Position numbers and translations under genes: made by a program. Of a DNA stretch of 64,000 nucleotides, positions 43,830 to 55,699 are shown piece by piece (position 1 is the stretch's first letter; each line of letters starts with the position of its first letter). The DNA is from Hymenopus coronatus (lineage: Eukaryota > Arthropoda > Insecta > Mantodea > Hymenopodidae): positions 91,518,001-91,582,000 of the forward strand of contig CM060883.1 of the NCBI GenBank assembly GCA_030762935.1, given 5' to 3'. The notes beneath the pieces are model-generated. The model searched no databases. It worked only from the letters and a program-made list of their open reading frames with translations, and was not told where the DNA came from.

Positions 43830-44030
43830 TTGGTCATATCGGACGATGAATGAAATTGTGAAATGATGCTCATATGTCCATGAAGCTTAAACTTACTCGA
43901 CATTTGTCTTCTCAGGATAAGGGAAAACCACGAAAAAAACCCTTATCCGGGTAACTCACCCTAAGTAAGATTCGAACTCATGACCCTTAGAATGTGAGGC
44001 AGACACGCTACTACCACAACTACAAACAAA
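43830..44030 (-). repeat. tRNA-SINE (third family), copy 2
   Basis: On the minus strand GGTAGTAGCGTGTCTGCCTC (box-A region) and GGGTCATGAGTTCGAATC (box B) are in tRNA order, followed by CTTATCCTGAGAAGAC. Related to 19290-19500. It sits inside the CA-rich element cluster. Confidence 0.7.
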
Positions 44031-45639
44031 CAAGGACATATTTGTAATTCTTTTTAGTTAGCATATCTAAAAACAAATACTTTTATCTATCTCTCATGGT
44101 ACTATTTACGCAAAATTCACCCGGAATGAAGACATTTTCAGGGGTCATTTCTAGAAAAAATGCAATATTTACGTTTTAAGTATCATGAAAATGTTCTTCA
44201 TATTTACTAAATATCGTTAGAGGAGTATTTTTCTATGTATAGAGCAGTCGTATTCTTGTCTAAGCTTGGTGTTTAAAAGGATTTTGAGCTGTGCTGATCA
44301 CAGACACGTGCACTTGTTTTTGTCAAAAAAGTATTTTTCTGGTGAAGTTTTTGCTAGTGTTTACTACACATGGCACCGCAGACGACGACACGGATGATAC
44401 GTGGAGTGAAGATGGAGTACTGTTGGCGGGGGAAACCGGCGCAAATCCCTCATGGGATCGAACCTGTGGAGAAATCTCGATATCTAGTTTCTGGGCGGAA
44501 TAAAATACACCATTTATGTACACAGTAGAGAAATAAAGGTCAGCTAACAATTGAATTCAACTAACAACTTTACAAAAGACGATGAAACAATTAGTGGATA
44601 AGACTTTAATTATTTCTTTCAATGAAGGTTGAAATCCCCTAACCTCTAACAAAGGGTTTCAGTTTATAGGCAGATTTTGTATTGTTTTGTTATTGGGAGG
44701 GCAATAACAAATATCTGACACCAATACAATTATCTGACGTGTTACACCCACATGACTTTCTCTACCTCCTCCACAAACTCCTTATAAAAGATTATTCTTC
44801 TTTCTACACAATGCTAATCAAGATAAACATTAGCAAAATGTTCTTATTACTTAGTTCCACATAAGTAGAAGGCAACTGAAGGAATATGATAGTCAAATGT
44901 TTTAAAAGCTGTCGTTATGCGATTGTCAATACAAATCGCTTCTCTGCTTGGCCAGGTGTACAACAAAAGAAAAACGGACCCTTCCTGTCTGAGAAAAACA
45001 TAAGTATTTTACAATTCCAACAAATAAGAAGGAATATCTCGGAAACGGTTACCTCCACAACAAAAACATAAAGCACATAAAGTGTGTGTTTTGACGAAAT
45101 CTACAATTTCGTGCATTAATTTTTTTTTCTATATCTTACAGTTTAGTAATTAAGCAAAATTTGTAAGAAGTCATCCAGAATAAAGAGGTCTTCAGAGGTT
45201 ATTCCCAGAAAATTCAAGATATGCATTATTTGGGATGTCAATTTCTTTAATATACGGGATTTTTATAAAAATCGTTAGAGTAATTTTTGAGAATGTGTGT
45301 CATTTTTTGTGTCAAACTTTTTTCCATGTAAAGTATAATTTGGAGTGGGAACATTTTCTTGCAAATCATCGTGTCGTATCCTTGAAAGATACAAAACTTA
45401 ATAGCAAGTTTCGTATTTAACGTATTTTCTTTTTTGAGCTATGCTGTCTACATACACACACGGACCTTTTTCTAAAAATGCATTTTCAGCCTCAGCAGAG
45501 CCCAAAACATATATTTCCGGTGAAATCTTATTGAATTTCCAATTTTGGGGTGAAATACAATACCTTCCCTATCTAGTATGTAGATTGTACATACGTGGTA
45601 GAGAAAGTAATCTAGGACATAACTTCAGGCATGCATTCC

Positions 45640-46490
45640 CCATAAAAGTAGTCCATATCTAGTTTCTTAGTTTTGGGCTTCAAAAGAATGGTATTCAGCG
45701 GAACGTTGTTTTTCTTTACAGAAAATGTTCAACACAAGTGTCATCTCCTTGCGAACACGACTCCAGAGGTGTTGCGGGTTTCCTCACAACGACTCTGAAG
45801 GGATTGAACCGGAGACACCAACCCTTTTAAATGGCCACACAAGTAGAAACTGTCAGGTGTGCTTGGTGGCCCTCTCTACCTACCCATCGCTCCAAGTAGC
45901 GACGGGTGGCCCGACTAAAGTGTGCTTGTTGACCTCATACACTGAGCTACGTGTTTGTGTACGTCTGCCCCGTAGGTCTGTCTACAAGTACTGTGTTACC
46001 TCCGAACCGCTATTGCATGTTTCACTGCGCACATAACACACAGCTGCTGCAAGCAAGTTCGCGGCGCTGACCTGTTTTTCTCTGCTCTGAAACTGCAGGA
46101 CTGAGCTGACGGTGGTAACGTGTGCTTTATTACTTTGTTCTGTTCTTAGTCACAAAGTGTATAAGGATCAGCGTTTGCTTTTTACTGCACAGTGTGTATT
46201 TATTTATGATTCGTATGTGTTAACACATTTTGTGAGAGAACTTTCAATAGTGTATACAACGCTGAAATTGACTCATATTTAATATTTTTGACGTACGAGT
46301 TTGATTCCAGCTTCATGGATATGTGTGCACACAAAATAATCGTTATTAGAGCTCTGAGAAACCTGATATTGTTCATGAAATATCCCTTCATGATCAAAAA
46401 ATTGGGTGTATGGTGAGAAAAAGTTCCAGCCAAAGTTTTTCGAGTTAATATTTGACGCGTGTACATACGTGAATACAATTTTACCCCCCC
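45640..46490. other. Intron DNA without recognised features
   Basis: 45730-46040 is GC-richer, with an open frame but no recognisable motif. A C-run lies at 46484-46495. Confidence 0.4.
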
Positions 46491-46499
46491 CCCCCTTTT

Positions 46500-46870
46500 A
46501 CAGAACTAACAGACAAGGAACGCGTTTTTGCCTTTTTTCAACAAGACTCTGCAACAACTCTTTCCATGAGAACAATTAAAAGTGTGTTTCGGAACAGGAT
46601 TGTTAGTAGAGATTTGTGGCTCCCTCGGTCCCCGATCTAGCCTCCTGAAATTTCTGTCTTTGGGGTACCTTAAAGCATAAAGTGTACAGACAAACCCACA
46701 CGCCCTGGAAGAATTAGAACAAAATATCCACCAGGGAATTGCCAGTATTTCTCAACTTGAACTACGGCGAGTGATGGATAGTTTCCTAAAGAGGTGCCAA
46801 AAATATATGTGGCCAGTTTCAGCATCTCGTTTCATAACATTGATAAGTAAAACCCTTAAAAGTAGTATTA
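46500..46870 (+). pseudogene. IS630/mariner-type transposase, C-terminal catalytic fragment
   Basis: The plus strand reads FFQQDSATTLSMRTI (second catalytic Asp), then IVSRDLWLPRSPDLASC (third acidic region; SPDL) and LWGTLKHKVYRQ, then degraded helices (ELRRVMDSFLKRCQKY). This is the order of the catalytic core end in insect IS630/Tc1/mariner transposases. The N-terminal half is absent. A stop precedes the SPDL-containing block and a shift follows HKVYR. Confidence 0.75.
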
Positions 46871-47216
46871 AAAATATTGCATGGTTTCATCCGTGCTTTT
46901 CTAAGATAGCGGCAGACGGCAACGAGCGCCTAGGGCGCGGACAGGGCGCAGCCGGTTCGGACGTTTTTGGATCACCCGGTACATGGGTCCAACTAACCGA
47001 TCAGCAATGATACCGGTCCACATGTAAGCTTTCCATGGGCGGACAGTCGGCGATGGAGGTGTTCAATGTCTTTCGATATGGACATCTTCCTGTGGGTACA
47101 AATGACGAGCCAGCGTTTCACCTTACCGTACATGAAGCCAGCTCCTCATGTTCCTCACAAACATAACACTCAATGTATTCTTCGCCTCGGAATGAACTGT
47201 CACAGTGTCCTGTTAA
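46871..47216. other. No recognised feature
   Basis: GC-richer DNA between the transposase remnant and the mariner-like element. Confidence 0.4.
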
Positions 47217-47218
47217 TA

Positions 47219-47850
47219 CAAGGGTCATTCGGAAATTATAAGAAAATAATAACGAAAGTTATCAACACAAAACTTTATTTACAAAGTTACACACCCTCAC
47301 TCTATTTCTCAAAGTAATCTCCATTCCGTAAAGACATAGTTGTCACGTGATACCGGTTTTTCAATGCCAACGCTATACTTTTCTACCATAAAAGAAATTA
47401 TTAGATTTTTTTAATGCACAAAATGCTAGGCTAATCCAATTTTATAAGTAAACAAAGCAAATATATGGTTATAACGCAATAAACGAGTCTTCAGTGAAGA
47501 AATGGCACACAATTTACAAGTAATCAAGGAAGAACCAGTATGTACGATATAAGGAGTGGAAGCTCATCAATAGTTAAAGAGTTGAAAGCAAATGTTGATA
47601 AAGAATTCAGAAAAACCTTTGCTTCCCTTTGGATTGAAAAGATTTCCCAAACATGAACGGTGAACGGTGGTGACATCTTGGCTGATATCTTTACCAGTGA
47701 AAGTGCATAAGATCTGGTACCATCTTGTTAGCAATGACGATTACGTGGATAAATAGGGTAAGATACTGTAACATTGTAAATAAAGTTTTTTGCTCATATC
47801 TTTCGTTATTATTTAATTCGCCAGATCGCATCACTACTAGATGGTTCTCG
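47219..47850. mobile_element. Non-autonomous mariner-like element, copy 2
   Basis: TA flanks at 47217-47218 and 47851-47852. Shares with 18253-18921 the ends, AACGAAAGTTATCAACACAA, the GAGTTGAAAGCAAATGTTGA interior and CAATGACGATTACGTGGATA-like right part. No transposase frame. Confidence 0.8.
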
Positions 47851-47852
47851 TA

Positions 47853-48229
47853 TCTTCTATCATTGCAACTACCTGCAGAAACAAAAAAATTTCGGTGGAT
47901 ATAATTGTTTTGAAGGCCATAACTCACAAACAGAATATTTCAGAACCCTTGTTGCTATGAAAAATGCATACCTGAATTTATGTCAAAACTTTTTAAAGAT
48001 TCTGTACATTATGAGTGGCTAAGTGAAGAGCTCTTTATGGCATTGTTGCTCACTAAGCAGCAAAACATTTCACCTGAAGAATTTCTAAAACAGTGGCTAA
48101 GGCGAGGAGCTTTCCGGATCTTGATTTGTTTTCCAGGGATGCTGTTATATAAAATGTTTCTGAAAGAAAAAACCGGACTTTGATGACATGATTCATTCAT
48201 TACGGGGATCTACCAAACAATTGATACTA
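47853..48229. other. Short ORF-bearing intron DNA, unassigned
   Basis: A 67-residue frame (47980-48183, with LLTKQQNISPEEFLKQWLRR) looks protein-like and might be part of an old transposon gene, but no family can be named. Confidence 0.35.
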
Positions 48230-48492
48230 ATGTTGGAAAACGTGCTTGGGTGTTCCCCATTCAGTCTATAGACAGTGAACACCCAGCGATTAGAATGTTC
48301 ACTGTAATGTCGATGTTATGTTCCCTTAGGGCTTCTTTAGAATTTCTTACCGTAACGTGTAACCGTATAATGTGCAGAGCAAATAAAACAGGTATTGTAT
48401 TCCACTCAAAAGTTGTATACCGAGATTGCACCGGAAATATGTGTTTTGGAAAACCCTAAACACCCATTCCCCCCACCCCTCCGCCGCGAAAA

Positions 48493-48552
<60 letters not shown>

Positions 48553-49175
48553 GGGCAGCAGAGCTCAAAAACGAAAAGATTGTGAAATACCAAACTTGAT
48601 GTTTAAGTTGAATATTATCCAACATTATGACACAAAGCTTTTCAAGAAAATCCCCTACCCCTAACTACCGTTTCCATGGAGCATTCTTCGGAAATTTTTA
48701 TTTTTACTGTAACGATTTTTATTCAAATGCCTTATGGATAAATATTTTCATCATAAACGATATATGCATATTTTGAATTTTCTGAGAAGAGGTTCTGAAG
48801 ACCTCTTCATTCTGCATGATTTTTATATAACTAGTAAACCGTAAGAGATATACCAAAACTTACTACACAAAAATTTATATCTCATTAAAACACATTTTTG
48901 TACAGTTAATCGTTTTCGAGATATACCCTGTTTCAATTTCAAAACTAAATCAAATTTAGGTCCATCTCTTTTGTTTTATTTGCAAAAGAGAATCGAATTT
49001 CGATATTTCACATAGAGATAGCTTTTAAACAATTTAACTATCATTTTAGCCCAGTGTATCCCATTATTTACTTTCTACTTACAAGGAAGCAACTAATACG
49101 AGTATTTCTACTAATGTTTACCTCGATTAGAATGAAGTTAATAGAACTTCCAAGGAAAGTTTGTTGTGGAACAGC
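48230..49175 (-). repeat. CA-rich element copy, minus orientation
   Basis: Reverse-complement arrangement of the family at 41.1-45.6 kb: TGTATTCCACTCAAAAGTTG, CCGGAAATATGTGTTTTGG, a long (GT)n at 48494-48549, CAAAAACGAAAAG, TTTTCAAGAAAATCCCC, and the far end with CTCGATTAGAATGAAGTTAA. Confidence 0.65.
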
Positions 49176-49286
49176 TAGAGAAATTATTTACCAGCTATCA
49201 CGTTCTTGAGCCTGTGGTGTGATTAGTAACGGTGCTGTGTGGTATAAGCTAGAGACTTAAACAATGTTAAATGCAACATGTTGTAC

Positions 49287-49424
49287 CTTATTTTCAGGCT
49301 CAGTTCCCAATTCTTGCAACGTCAGTGCCAATGCTTCAAGCTGTCCTGCTATGTGTATAAGAATAGAGACACACAAGGTGTCCACTCCGCCGATGATCGA
49401 CGTTGTTATAAATGATGTCACCGT
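49287..49424 (-). CDS. Insect odorant receptor, exon B
   Basis: Minus strand, 138 nt, 46 codons, phase 0 at both ends: acceptor TTGCTTCAG before 49424 and donor AAG|GTACAA after 49287. It reads TVTSFITTSIIGGVDTLCVS and ends TLQELGTEPENK. A hydrophobic membrane segment followed by D-T-L-x-x-x-x-L-x-H-x-x-x-Q-L-x-x-L is typical of the fourth-fifth transmembrane region of insect odorant receptors. It joins exon A upstream (62327) and exon C downstream (17363) without a frame break. Confidence 0.85.
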
Positions 49425-49594
49425 CTGAAGCAATAAAGTAAAACCTTTACATATTCTAAACCACATTCTCATTTGTATAAAGTAGAGCAAAAGCCAGGCG
49501 AGAAAATTGCTTGGTTGTGGAAAAATGCCAGACTCCTAATGGTCCATCTAATTAAGAGAATTCTCTGTGTCTCATTCACTTACCCTAAAAATGT

Positions 49595-50462
49595 TACGTA
49601 GTGGTGGTAGTGGTAATGCTGATGGTGCTAGTGGTGGTGTTACTCGTAGTGCTGGTGGTATTGCTGGTACTAGTGCTGGTGGTAGTGCTGGTGGTGCTAA
49701 TGGTAGTGCTAATGGTGCTGGTGCTGGTAGTGCGGGTGCTAGTGCTGGTGGTAGTGCTAGTGGTGCTAGTGACTGTGCTGGTGGTGTTAGTGGTAGTGCT
49801 AATGGTGCTGGTAGTGATAGTGGTGGTGGTACTTCTGGTGCTAGTGCTGGTGGTACAGGTAGTGCTAGTGCTAGAGATAGTGCTAATGGTGCTGGTAGTG
49901 GTAGTGATAGTGGTGGTGGTACTTCTGGTGCTAGTGCTGGTGGTACAGGTAGTGCTAGTGCTAGAGATAGTGCTAATGGTGCTGGTAGTGGTAGTGATAG
50001 TGGTGGTGGTACTTCTGGTGCTAGTGCTGGTGGTACAGGTAGTGCTAGTGCTAGAGATAGTGCTAATGGTGCTGGTAGTGGTAGTGATAGTGTTGGTGGT
50101 AGTGCTGGTGGTGCTAGTGGTGGTGCTGGTGGTGCTAGTGGTGGTGCTGGTAGTACTAGTAGTGATACTGGTAGTGGCGGTGATAATGCTGGTGGTGCTA
50201 GTGGTGGTTTTGGTTTTGGCGGTGGTAATGCTGGTGGTAGTGCTGGTGGTAGTGCTGGTGGTAGTGCTGGTGGTAGTGCTGGTGGTAGTGCTGGTGGTAG
50301 TGCTGGTGGTACTAGTGGTAGTGCTGGTGGTGCTGGTAGTACTAGTAGTGATACTGGTAGTGGCGGTGATAATGCTGGTGGTGCTAGTGGTGGTTTTGGT
50401 TTTGGCGGTGGTAATGCTGGTGGTAGTGCTAGAGGTGCTAGTGGTAGTGGTGGTGGTAGTAG
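49595..50462 (+). repeat. GGT/AGT/GCT-type triplet-based repeat, array 1
   Basis: Mixed GGT, AGT, GCT and AAT triplets, with a 90-bp higher-order unit repeated three times (49872, 49962, 50052). Open in three frames with Gly/Ser/Ala, Val/Leu or Thr-rich products, so not coding. Directly beyond the 3' end of LINE A, of which it is the ACC/ACT-type strand in the LINE's sense. Confidence 0.95.
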
Positions 50463-50639
50463 TTTTTTTTTTGGTAAATAGGGGAAAAACCCTCATGGGC
50501 ATCAGGGAAGATAGCCCTGATGTGCTGGACTCTTACCGACTAAAAATCCCTCTTTTCCGTTGGAATCCTACTTAGAACTACCTAAAAATAGGTAACACAT
50601 CAATTAGGAAACTTGAGACCTTATAGTGTATTATATTTT

Positions 50640-53595
50640 TGTCTTTCATTTCTCTCTGTCATCTTTATGCTCATTATCTCTGTGGCCATTGATTGTATTA
50701 ATTTCCAATTGTGCCGGGTCTGAGCCATAACATCAATCATATTACGTGTATGTAGCTCAAAACCCACACTCATGTAGGTGTTTTCTCTCTGCCTTTGCCA
50801 TCGTTTGCAGGACAATACCACTGTATCCACATCATCACAATAGTCACACTGGTCATTTTCTCGTACTCCGATCCTCTTTAAATAGGTATTAAAAGACCCG
50901 TGTCCTAAGTACCTGTGTCATATAATAATTGATATTCCTGTGTTTACATGTTATCCACTTGTCTATTTTTGGAATTAATCTTTTAGTCCATTGGGCCTTT
51001 TCAACATTTTGCTCCCACGCCTGCTGCCACTAACTCCATGGCACGACAGCTCACGGGGAACCTTGGCCCACCGCCTGCTGCCACTGATTCATCATAATTT
51101 TTCGCTCCTTTAATTTCGCCTCTTTTCTGTCACCTTCAACTTTAAATACATTTGTTCTTTCACGTATCTGTAGCTCAATAGGAAGAATACCAGTAATTAC
51201 TTGTAACGCCACAGTAGACGCAGTCTTGTACGCACTTGCGACCCTTAAAAGTATTTTTCTTTGTGACTTCTACATTTTTTGTTTATATCTCTTGATTTCC
51301 AAAACTTCTTGCCATACCGGACAGCCATACAATAATATTGAATGCAGAACTCCACTCAGGATTAGCCTCTTTTAATATTGAGGTCCACTTATATTTGGCA
51401 TTATTCTAGATAGTGCTTCAGGTTTTTCATCTGCTTTTTTGGTCAGTGCATTAATATGTTGTCCAAACTTTAAATGACTTCCCAAGACTATCCCCAACTA
51501 TTCTAATGCATTAATTGGAGTTATTTTTGTACCTTTTATCTCAAAAGTAATGCTTTCCAAATTTCTCTTTCCTTTCAGGATAACAGCTTCTGTCTTTTCA
51601 GGGGCCAACTGTAAATCATTTAATGTAAGCCACCTGTAGATTCTCTTCAGTACCTCATTAGTTCTAAGAATAAGGTACTCTTCATCTTGTGCTGCTGCTA
51701 CTATAGCTAAATCATCAGCATAAGCTATAGCTCTAATATTTTCTCCAAGGTCAAGACCTAATATTCCGTCATAGGCAACGTTCCGTAAAGTTGGTGCAAG
51801 CACTGATCCCTGAGGAACTCCCATTTGCATATCTTTCTCTATGCCTGCAATACTGAGTTTTCTATTAGTAAAATAACTATCAATAAAATTCACCAAGTAT
51901 GTAGATGTTTTTTTTAGTTCTTTAATAATAAGACTCCAAGTCACGGTGTTAAAGGCATTTCTTATATCTAATGCCACAAGTGCACACCATTTACCTGTTG
52001 ACCTTTCAACAATGTCGATCACTTTTTCCGCAGCTTGTACTGTTGACATTCCCCTTCTAAAACCGAACTGTTATTCCGAAAAACATCCCTTATCTTCTAA
52101 CTCCTTCTGTAGACATTCTCTTAGCAGAAATTCCAACAGCTTACCCATAGTGTCTAAAAGGCAAATTGGCCTAAATGCATTATTGGCTCCAAAGGTTTTC
52201 CTTTTTTCCATAGTGAACATACTCGTGCAATTTTACATCTTACTGGGAATTCTTGTGTCCGCAACAAATTATTAAACGTTGCTAATAAAAAATCAGGGAC
52301 CATTTTGATCATTATTTTAACTGCCTCGGGTGGGATATTATCAGGCCCGGGTGCTCTTTCAGATTTCATCCTTTCCCCTGCCGTATTATGTTCCTCTTTA
52401 GTAAAAGGTTTTGCACTTTTATCAATATTTCCCCTTTTCCAATAGTCCACTTTATTTGGAAAAAGGGTAGAAAGTATATCAATAACTTATTCACATAGGT
52501 TATAAGGCATTGTCGGACTTTTCAGGTGTTTTAGAGCAATTCTATAACCGTTTCCCCATAAATTACCTTCCAGTTCATTGCAGAGGCCTTTCCAATTCTT
52601 TATTTTGGCTCTTATTATATTCTTTTTTAGTTTTTTTCTCTTTTCTTTGTATTCTCTAGTTATTTCTTCAATCTCTAAGTCATTTATATCCGTCCTTCCT
52701 CTACGTCGTGTTAGCTTCCTCCTAATTGCAAAACATTCTTTCCGATTTGCCTCGATTTCTTCATTCCACCAAAGAGGAACTTTGCGTTTTTGATGTTTTC
52801 CATGTACTGACAGACTTTTTCTATACGTCTGACTAAGAACTTCCATACAGTGGGGTACACTCACTTTTTCTTTTCCTTTTAGATTACTAGTTTTTTTTTT
52901 GTTTTTTTTTCCAATTCTTGCTGAAATTTTTTTTATCAAACATACTTTGTCTCCCTTCTTCTTTTCCTCTACTCTCACCTCAAAGTATATGGGGCTGTGA
53001 TCACTAACCAATTCATCATCCAGCACCTTCCAACTTAAAATTTTCCTAGCTAACTTTTGCGTTGAGCAAGTAATATCGATAAATGATTCACTCGTTCCTC
53101 TAACAAAGGTTGGTTTTCTCCCAGTATTATGTATTACCAAATTTAAGGAATCCATCCACTCAGCTAAAAATTCACCCCTGGCATCCGATGTGGGTGAACC
53201 CCATCTTGGGGACTTTACATTTAAACCACCTAAGATAATAACTTCTTTTCTTTGCCTTCTTACTTCTTCCATTAAAACATCAATATATTTTTTGAACTCC
53301 TCAAACGAAATATTTGGGGAACGATAGCAACAGTAGATACTAAAATTATTTAATATGAGTCTAATAAATCCTTCTCCCTTCTCTATAGTTTTTATTTGTA
53401 CATCCCTTATTTCTAAAATAAGCTGCCACATCCACATTTTTATCTATCGTCCATCTAGGATCTGACATTAATTTTCTATTTGGCTCACTAACAGAACAAT
53501 ATCTATATTTTCTTTCTCTGATAATAGGTGAGCAATATCGTGGGATATTCTCGATCTATTAAGATTAAATTGCAATATTTTCACTGTTGGTGGTT
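50640..53595 (-). pseudogene. LINE A ORF2 (APE endonuclease and reverse transcriptase)
   Basis: The endonuclease starts near 53590 (VKILQFNLNRSRISHDIAHL) and continues in the frame 53437-52487: YRSPNISFEEFKKY; VIILGGLNVKSPRWGS, where the expected GDxN has Gly for Asp; and SDHSPIYFEV. RT: 52450-52154 (AGERMKSERAPGPDNIPPEA) and 52049-51498 with LVALDIRNAFNTV, GVPQGSVLAP and the catalytic AYADDLAIV. The C-terminal part down to 50640 is in other frames. The nuclease is probably inactive through the lost Asp; several stops follow. Confidence 0.85.
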
Positions 53596-53639
53596 CTTTC
53601 TCTGGTCTCTGTCACCTCTCTAAGATAAGAGCATCTTCT

Positions 53640-55575
53640 CGGATCCAATCTGTGTTTTACATTTTATGCAATATGCTCTACTTGTGCATTCTATTGCCTT
53701 GTGTCCTTTTTGACCGATCTATCTGGACCAGTGCATTTCACCGCATTATGTCCGGTCTCAAAACATCTAAAACACCTTATGACTGGAATTATTTCACGAA
53801 TAGGACAGTTTACCCATCCTATCCGTATTTTTCGTTTCTTTAAAAATCCACAGCTTTCGAGGGTTATGGTCACAGCCTGGTTTCCATCTCTCAATGGTCT
53901 CAGTGCACCCACTATAAGCTCATCTTCTTTAGCCCCTGTTTCTAGAGACAGGGCCGATTCTACTTACGCTCTTGTGGTAGTTATATCCATTCCGTACATA
54001 TGCAGTGTTTTGGTTTTCTTTGTTTCAAACACTTTTATTCCTCAAGTTTCTGTTTTAATTCTTTACTGAATATCCCATCCGCCTCTTTTCCTCCATCCAC
54101 AGTAAGTCGCAGACTTCCGGTTGCAGTTCTCCTCATGTTATCTATGCGAATTCCTATCTTTTCTATATCTACCTTACCTTTTACCTCTTTTAGTATAACT
54201 GCATAACTCTTTTCTTGGGATTTTATAATAATTTCCTCGTTTCGTACAATCCTGGGCTTTATATTTGTTATTCTTTGCTTATCTAACCGATGTCTATCAT
54301 TTGGAATCATATAGTTTACCTTACATTTCACTTTAGACATCAAGAACTCCAATAGTTTTCCTACATAGTCCCTATTTAGACCTTCTGGTGTAATGAACAC
54401 TAGATTACTTGTATTGTCCTTTATAATTTGTTGTCCCACCACCTCAATTAAGGAATAAAAGTCCTTCATATCATTAACTTCTCGTTCTACAGTGTAGGGT
54501 AACAAATATATCACCCTTTTTGATGCTTTTATCCTTTCTCTACAACTTATCTTGGTTTTCTTAACAATACACTCAAGTTGCCCATCCTAACACACCCTTC
54601 TTCAAACATTTCCTTTATTTATGGGTATAATTTAAATGCCTCCTTAGCAATACCTGTCTCCCCTTTGTCTTTGGGATCCATAACGATAGCTATGTCTCTT
54701 TCCACTGCAGTCTTAAATGGGTTGCCAGCTATTAAATTTACTACACGAAAAATTTTTTCTGGCCATTCTAAATCTAGGAGTAATGACAGGTCCTCGTAAC
54801 CTTGTCCCTCTTCCACGCCCTTTCTGTTCCGGATATATCTTCATAGCCAGATTGAGTCATTTCTGTCTGCGTGCCTGTAGTGACCCTATTTGTCCATTTA
54901 CATTTAGATGTCTCACCTCTATCTTGATCTTTTTTGCCCTGCATGCCTAAACTTATCTTACTATTGCTTGGTTTTTGGCATTTATCTTCCTTCACAAAAA
55001 AGTTGCCTGCAGAAAACCTTTTGTTCATAGTATCGACCTGGAAAAATATACTTTCTATAATTTTTTTTATATCTGTCTTCGTATTAGGTATGGTCTTTAC
55101 CAAATTTCTCAGTTCAATCGAAGTTTTTTCCAGTTTTTCTATTCCGTTCTTAACATCTTGAAAATTTTCTGATAAGATGTCTTCTTCTCTTTGCCTTTTG
55201 TTAGATGAATCTAATTTTTCAATCTCTTCTATCTGGTTTTCTTGATCAGTTACATCACTCATGCAGCCGGTAGATCCACGCCTCAAAAAGGGCGGTGACC
55301 GCCTAACTAAGGGTATTTTCTCAAAAGGATTCTTTATAGTATCCAAACTTTCAGAAACTAAGCCTTTTTTTTCTCTCCCATGTCCCTTTGTTCCAGTAAC
55401 ATTTTTCTGCACTTCAGCCTGGTTCCCTACTGAAGATGCTGAGAAGTCGTTTGTTAACGGTGAGGTCTGCACGAACACCTTCGACACCGACCGGAACTGG
55501 GGTTCCTACTCCCTGCTCCGTAAACAATTCCGTAGTTTTTCCCTTATTCATAATTGTTACTAATGATGGGGCTGC
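53640..55575 (-). pseudogene. LINE A ORF1 (gag-like, CCHC)
   Basis: Read in pieces: a start at 55575 or 55487, coiled-coil-like ELRNLVKTIPNTKTDIKKII, then 54816-54619, an RNA-binding middle (54514-54035: YTVEREVNDMKDFYSLIEVV ... RRTATGSLRLTVDGG), and a zinc knuckle at 53800-53720: CFRCFETGHNAVKC (C-x2-C-x4-H-x4-C). ORF1 proteins of R1-clade LINEs bind the element RNA and help target it. At least four frameshifts separate the parts. Confidence 0.8.
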
Positions 55576-55699
55576 CATCTTAAATTCCTTAGTTCTTTGA
55601 ACATAGGGGCTTATCTAGTTTTGTATGGTGACCCGCCACACTCGGGAGGCTGACTGCAGTGGAAATCCACTGGGCGATGGGGGCGCCACATCCCTACGC

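Larger units (their letters stand above)
41085..45635. repeat. Cluster of CA-rich inverted-repeat elements
   Basis: At least four copies (about 41085-42010, 42000-43230, 44050-44560, 44740-45635). Shared blocks: CTGATGTGTTCCATTCACAT, CTTTCTCTAC, TTAAGTTTGGTATTT-like, TTTTCGTTTTTGAG, (CA)n, GGTGAAATCT, TTTTGGGTGGAATACAATAC and CTATGTACATAGTACGTGTA. 42000-43230 has its second half inverted, ending in GAGAAAGGCATGTAAACGGG, so it looks like a foldback. No transposase frame was found. Poly(A) runs lie at 43459-43480 and 43682-43712. Confidence 0.7.
50475..55690 (-). mobile_element. R1-clade-like LINE A, near full length
   Basis: Minus strand. The 5' part (55690-55580) is untranslated, ORF1 spans 55575-53640, ORF2 53595-50640, and the 3' end at about 50475 finishes in a short A-run (CCCTATTTACC then ~9 A). 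Both ends abut ACC/ACT-type repeats. Endonuclease and RT order, and a CCHC ORF1, fit the R1 clade. Multiple stops and shifts make it inactive. Confidence 0.85.

Noticed and set aside
49567..50575. Gly/Ser/Ala-rich (silk-like), Val/Leu-rich and Thr-rich ORFs of ~300 residues
   Set aside because: Three overlapping frames on both strands are open over the same triplet repeat. This is a low-complexity artefact, not coding.
52578..52793. Hydrophobic plus-strand ORFs within the LINE A region
   Set aside because: Antisense shadows of LINE A ORF2; the minus strand carries the recognisable endonuclease and RT motifs.
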